DNA from: Chitinophagaceae bacterium
GTDB lineage: Bacteria; Bacteroidota; Bacteroidia; Chitinophagales; Chitinophagaceae
Direction: 5' to 3'
Assembly (NCBI GenBank): GCA_947459455.1
Contig: CANHEC010000117.1
Span: 1-7,086, forward strand
Length of the DNA: 7,086 nucleotides
Below are positions 5,335-7,086 of the stretch, piece by piece; within the stretch, counting starts at the first letter, position 1, and every line of letters begins with the position of its first letter. A model generated the notes under the pieces. It did no database searches. It was not told the DNA's origin and worked only from the letters and a program-made list of their open reading frames with translations. The position numbers and the translations under genes are program-made.

Positions 5335-6804
5335 ATGCGTATTCTAATCTTTGCCACCCTGCTGGCTGCCGTTGCTGCCCAAGCGCAGCCACGGCCCGTA
5401 GCCAAGCCCGCTGCCACACCTGCCTGCCGCATTGCCTTTCAGGTAAAGCCCTTCAAGAACCAGTGGCTGTACCTGGCCTGCTACTACGGCAGCATCAAAA
5501 CCCTGGTAGACAGTGTGCGGCTGGATGCCAACAGCAACGGCCTGCTGCAGCGCACCAAGCCGCTGGAGCCGGGCGTCTACATCGTGGCGTCGCCTTCCAA
5601 AAGCATTCTTTTCGAAATGCTGGTAGACAAAGACCAGCAGTTCAGCGTGTTGGCCGATTCGGTCCGCATCGACCAGTCGCTGCGCTTTGACGGCAGTGCC
5701 GACAATACCCGCTTTTTGGCCTACACCCGCTACGTAAGCCCCCGGGCTGGCCGGGCCGATAGCCTGCAGCAGGTGCTGCCCTCGCTGGACCCTGCTGCCC
5801 GTGAAGCTGCTACCGACCGCATACGCCAGCTGAACGGCGAAATACTGACCTATCGGCGCAACCTGGCCAAGGCCTATCCTGGTTCCATGCTGGCGCTGCT
5901 ATTCAATGCCATGGAAGAGGTGCCCCTGCCACCCGCCCTGCGCCAGCCCCAAAACCGCGCCGATACCATTGCCCAGTACCGCTTTGGCAAAGACCACTAT
6001 TGGGACAATATCGACTTTATGGATGGCCGCTTTGTGCGTACCCCCATTTTTGAGCCCCGCCTGAGCGCCTACCTCGAAAACTGGGTAGCCCCCGATGCCG
6101 ACTCGGTGATATATGAATACAACTGGATGATGGCGCTGGGCCGCAACGACCCCGAGATGCAACGCTACCTTATCAGCTACTTTGTAGACCACTACATGTA
6201 CCCCAAGCTGATGGGGCAGGACAAAGTGTTTTTGCACGTGTACGAAACACAGCTGTCGGGCGAAAAGAAAGTAGACTGGCTGTCGGAAAAGCAAATGAAG
6301 ATTATACGCGACAGGGCGTACATGCTGATGGCCAACCAGCTGGGTGCCAAGGCCTGGGATATGGAGCTGGTAGACACTGCCAACCAGGTAAAGACCCTGT
6401 ACCAGGAGCAGGGCGCCTTTACGGTGGTATTGTTTTGGGATGTGCACTGTGGCAAATGCCGCGAGGAAATGCCGAAACTGGATACGCTGTACAATACCAG
6501 CTGGAAAAACCTGGGTGTGAAAATGTATGCCGTGATGGTGAACGAATCGAGCCTGAACGACTGGCCCGGCTTCATCAACCAATGGGGCAAAGGCTGGACC
6601 CATGTGCACCAGCCAGCCGCTATGCGTGAGGCCGAAGACAAAGCAGGCAAGCCCAATTTCAGGCAGCTGTATGATATGCGCAGTACGCCCACCTTCTTTT
6701 TGCTTGATGCCGACAAAAAGATCATTGCCAAAAACCTGACCCTGACCGATTTAGATAAACTGATACTGCTGAAAAGCGGCACCAAACCAGCATCGGTACC
6801 TTGA
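5335..6804 (+). CDS. Secreted thioredoxin-like protein (DUF4369/DUF5106 type)
   Basis: This 489-residue protein is probably a periplasmic thiol-disulfide oxidoreductase of the TlpA/ResA-like kind common in Bacteroidota. ATG 5335-5337 begins a classic signal peptide (MRILIFATLLAAVAAQA, cleavage near residue 17); the frame extends to 5242, but that would put 31 residues before the signal. Residues about 30-115 resemble the beta-rich DUF4369 domain (YLACYYGSIKTLVDSV, then LEPGVYIVAS). Residues about 120-335 are largely helical, as in DUF5106. The thioredoxin fold covers about 340-480, with FWDVHCGKCREEMP giving redox cysteines 372 and 375, and cis-proline motif STPTFFLLD (Pro452). The Trp normally before the CxxC is His, as is tolerated in this group. 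A start site without Shine-Dalgarno is normal for the phylum. A prolyl isomerase gene starts 51 bp downstream, suggesting an operon for envelope protein folding. Partner and redox direction are unknown. Confidence 0.92.
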   Translation: MRILIFATLLAAVAAQAQPRPVAKPAATPACRIAFQVKPFKNQWLYLACYYGSIKTLVDSVRLDANSNGLLQRTKPLEPGVYIVASPSKSILFEMLVDKDQQFSVLADSVRIDQSLRFDGSADNTRFLAYTRYVSPRAGRADSLQQVLPSLDPAAREAATDRIRQLNGEILTYRRNLAKAYPGSMLALLFNAMEEVPLPPALRQPQNRADTIAQYRFGKDHYWDNIDFMDGRFVRTPIFEPRLSAYLENWVAPDADSVIYEYNWMMALGRNDPEMQRYLISYFVDHYMYPKLMGQDKVFLHVYETQLSGEKKVDWLSEKQMKIIRDRAYMLMANQLGAKAWDMELVDTANQVKTLYQEQGAFTVVLFWDVHCGKCREEMPKLDTLYNTSWKNLGVKMYAVMVNESSLNDWPGFINQWGKGWTHVHQPAAMREAEDKAGKPNFRQLYDMRSTPTFFLLDADKKIIAKNLTLTDLDKLILLKSGTKPASVP

Positions 6805-6855
6805 TAGCTATTTGACCGCCGCACAACCCGCCACTTGCTAACTACTACCTATTCC

Positions 6856-7086
6856 ATGAAAAAAGTACTGATGGCTGCACTGAGCCTGCTGAGCCTGTGC
6901 AGTACCCAAGCGCAAACCCTGTTTACGTACGGCAATAAGCCGGTTTCGGTCAGCAGCTTTGTAAGAGCCTTTGAAAAAAACCCGGCCGGCAACAATAGCC
7001 GTCGGCAGGCATTGACCGAATACCTGCCACTATTCATTAACTACCGGCTAAAAGTGCAGGATGCCTACGACCAACGACTGGATACC
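6856..7086 (+). CDS. SurA/PpiC-like peptidyl-prolyl isomerase, N-terminal part (3' end outside window)
   Basis: Only the first 77 residues are inside the window. ATG 6856-6858 starts a signal peptide (MKKVLMAALSLLSLCSTQAQ, cleavage near residue 20). The following segment LFTYGNKPVSVSSFVRAFEK, then ALTEYLPLFINYRLKVQDAY, matches the start of Bacteroidota periplasmic prolyl isomerases: a short strand (YGNKPVS) followed by the SurA-N-like helices with the FINYRLKVQ-type motif. The catalytic parvulin (PpiC) domains would lie downstream and cannot be checked here. The protein would help fold outer-membrane and periplasmic proteins. It is 51 bp after the thioredoxin-like gene with no terminator between, so co-transcription is likely. 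Confidence 0.82.
   Translation, partial: MKKVLMAALSLLSLCSTQAQTLFTYGNKPVSVSSFVRAFEKNPAGNNSRRQALTEYLPLFINYRLKVQDAYDQRLDT

Noticed and set aside
5899..6609. 236-codon - strand open frame opposite the thioredoxin-like gene
   Set aside because: It is antisense to a well-supported domain protein; its His/Val-rich composition arises from the complementary codons. The overlapping - strand frame at 6192-6824 is rejected for the same reason.

Overview
The window looks like chromosomal DNA of a Bacteroidota bacterium, most likely in or near the Chitinophagaceae (inference; no rRNA or other marker gene is present). The reasons are an S46 dipeptidyl-peptidase, a secreted thioredoxin-like protein of the DUF4369/DUF5106 type, a Crp-like regulator of about 190 residues, two Cys-16 lipoproteins, and start codons without a Shine-Dalgarno sequence.

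Layout: (1) 1-1620 (+) is the C-terminal three quarters of an S46 dipeptidyl-peptidase with DPP7-type residues. (2) 1621-2089 is a convergent intergenic region with a nested GC-rich palindrome and a bidirectional terminator. (3) 2090-3478 (-) is a lipoprotein whose C-terminal half looks like a circularly permuted papain-like (LRAT/YiiX-type) domain. (4) 3479-3789 holds that gene's promoter and an orphan 3' gene fragment on the + strand. (5) 3790-4488 (-) is a shorter paralogous lipoprotein that has only the N-terminal half. (6) 4489-4644 carries a second copy of the same promoter block and a tandem 18-bp repeat. (7) 4645-5214 (-) is a Crp/Fnr-superfamily regulator. (8) 5335-6804 (+), divergent from the regulator, is a secreted thioredoxin-fold protein, followed after 51 bp by the start of a SurA/PpiC-like prolyl isomerase (6856 to the window end).

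The most interesting part is 2090-5214. Two paralogous lipoprotein genes share a 50-bp upstream block (39/50 identical) at nearly the same distance from their start codons. The block contains a TTGAC-N4-GTCAA dyad of Crp/Fnr type, perfect in one copy and degraded in the other. Further copies of its half-site (TTTGACA on the minus strand) lie between the shorter paralog and the adjacent Crp-like regulator gene. The simplest model is a small regulon: the Crp-like protein controls a lipoprotein with a putative cysteine-hydrolase domain and a paralog lacking that domain. The regulatory link and the enzymatic activity are inferences.

The right-hand genes form a plausible envelope protein-folding and redox pair. 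The left-hand peptidase appears to be independent periplasmic peptide catabolism.
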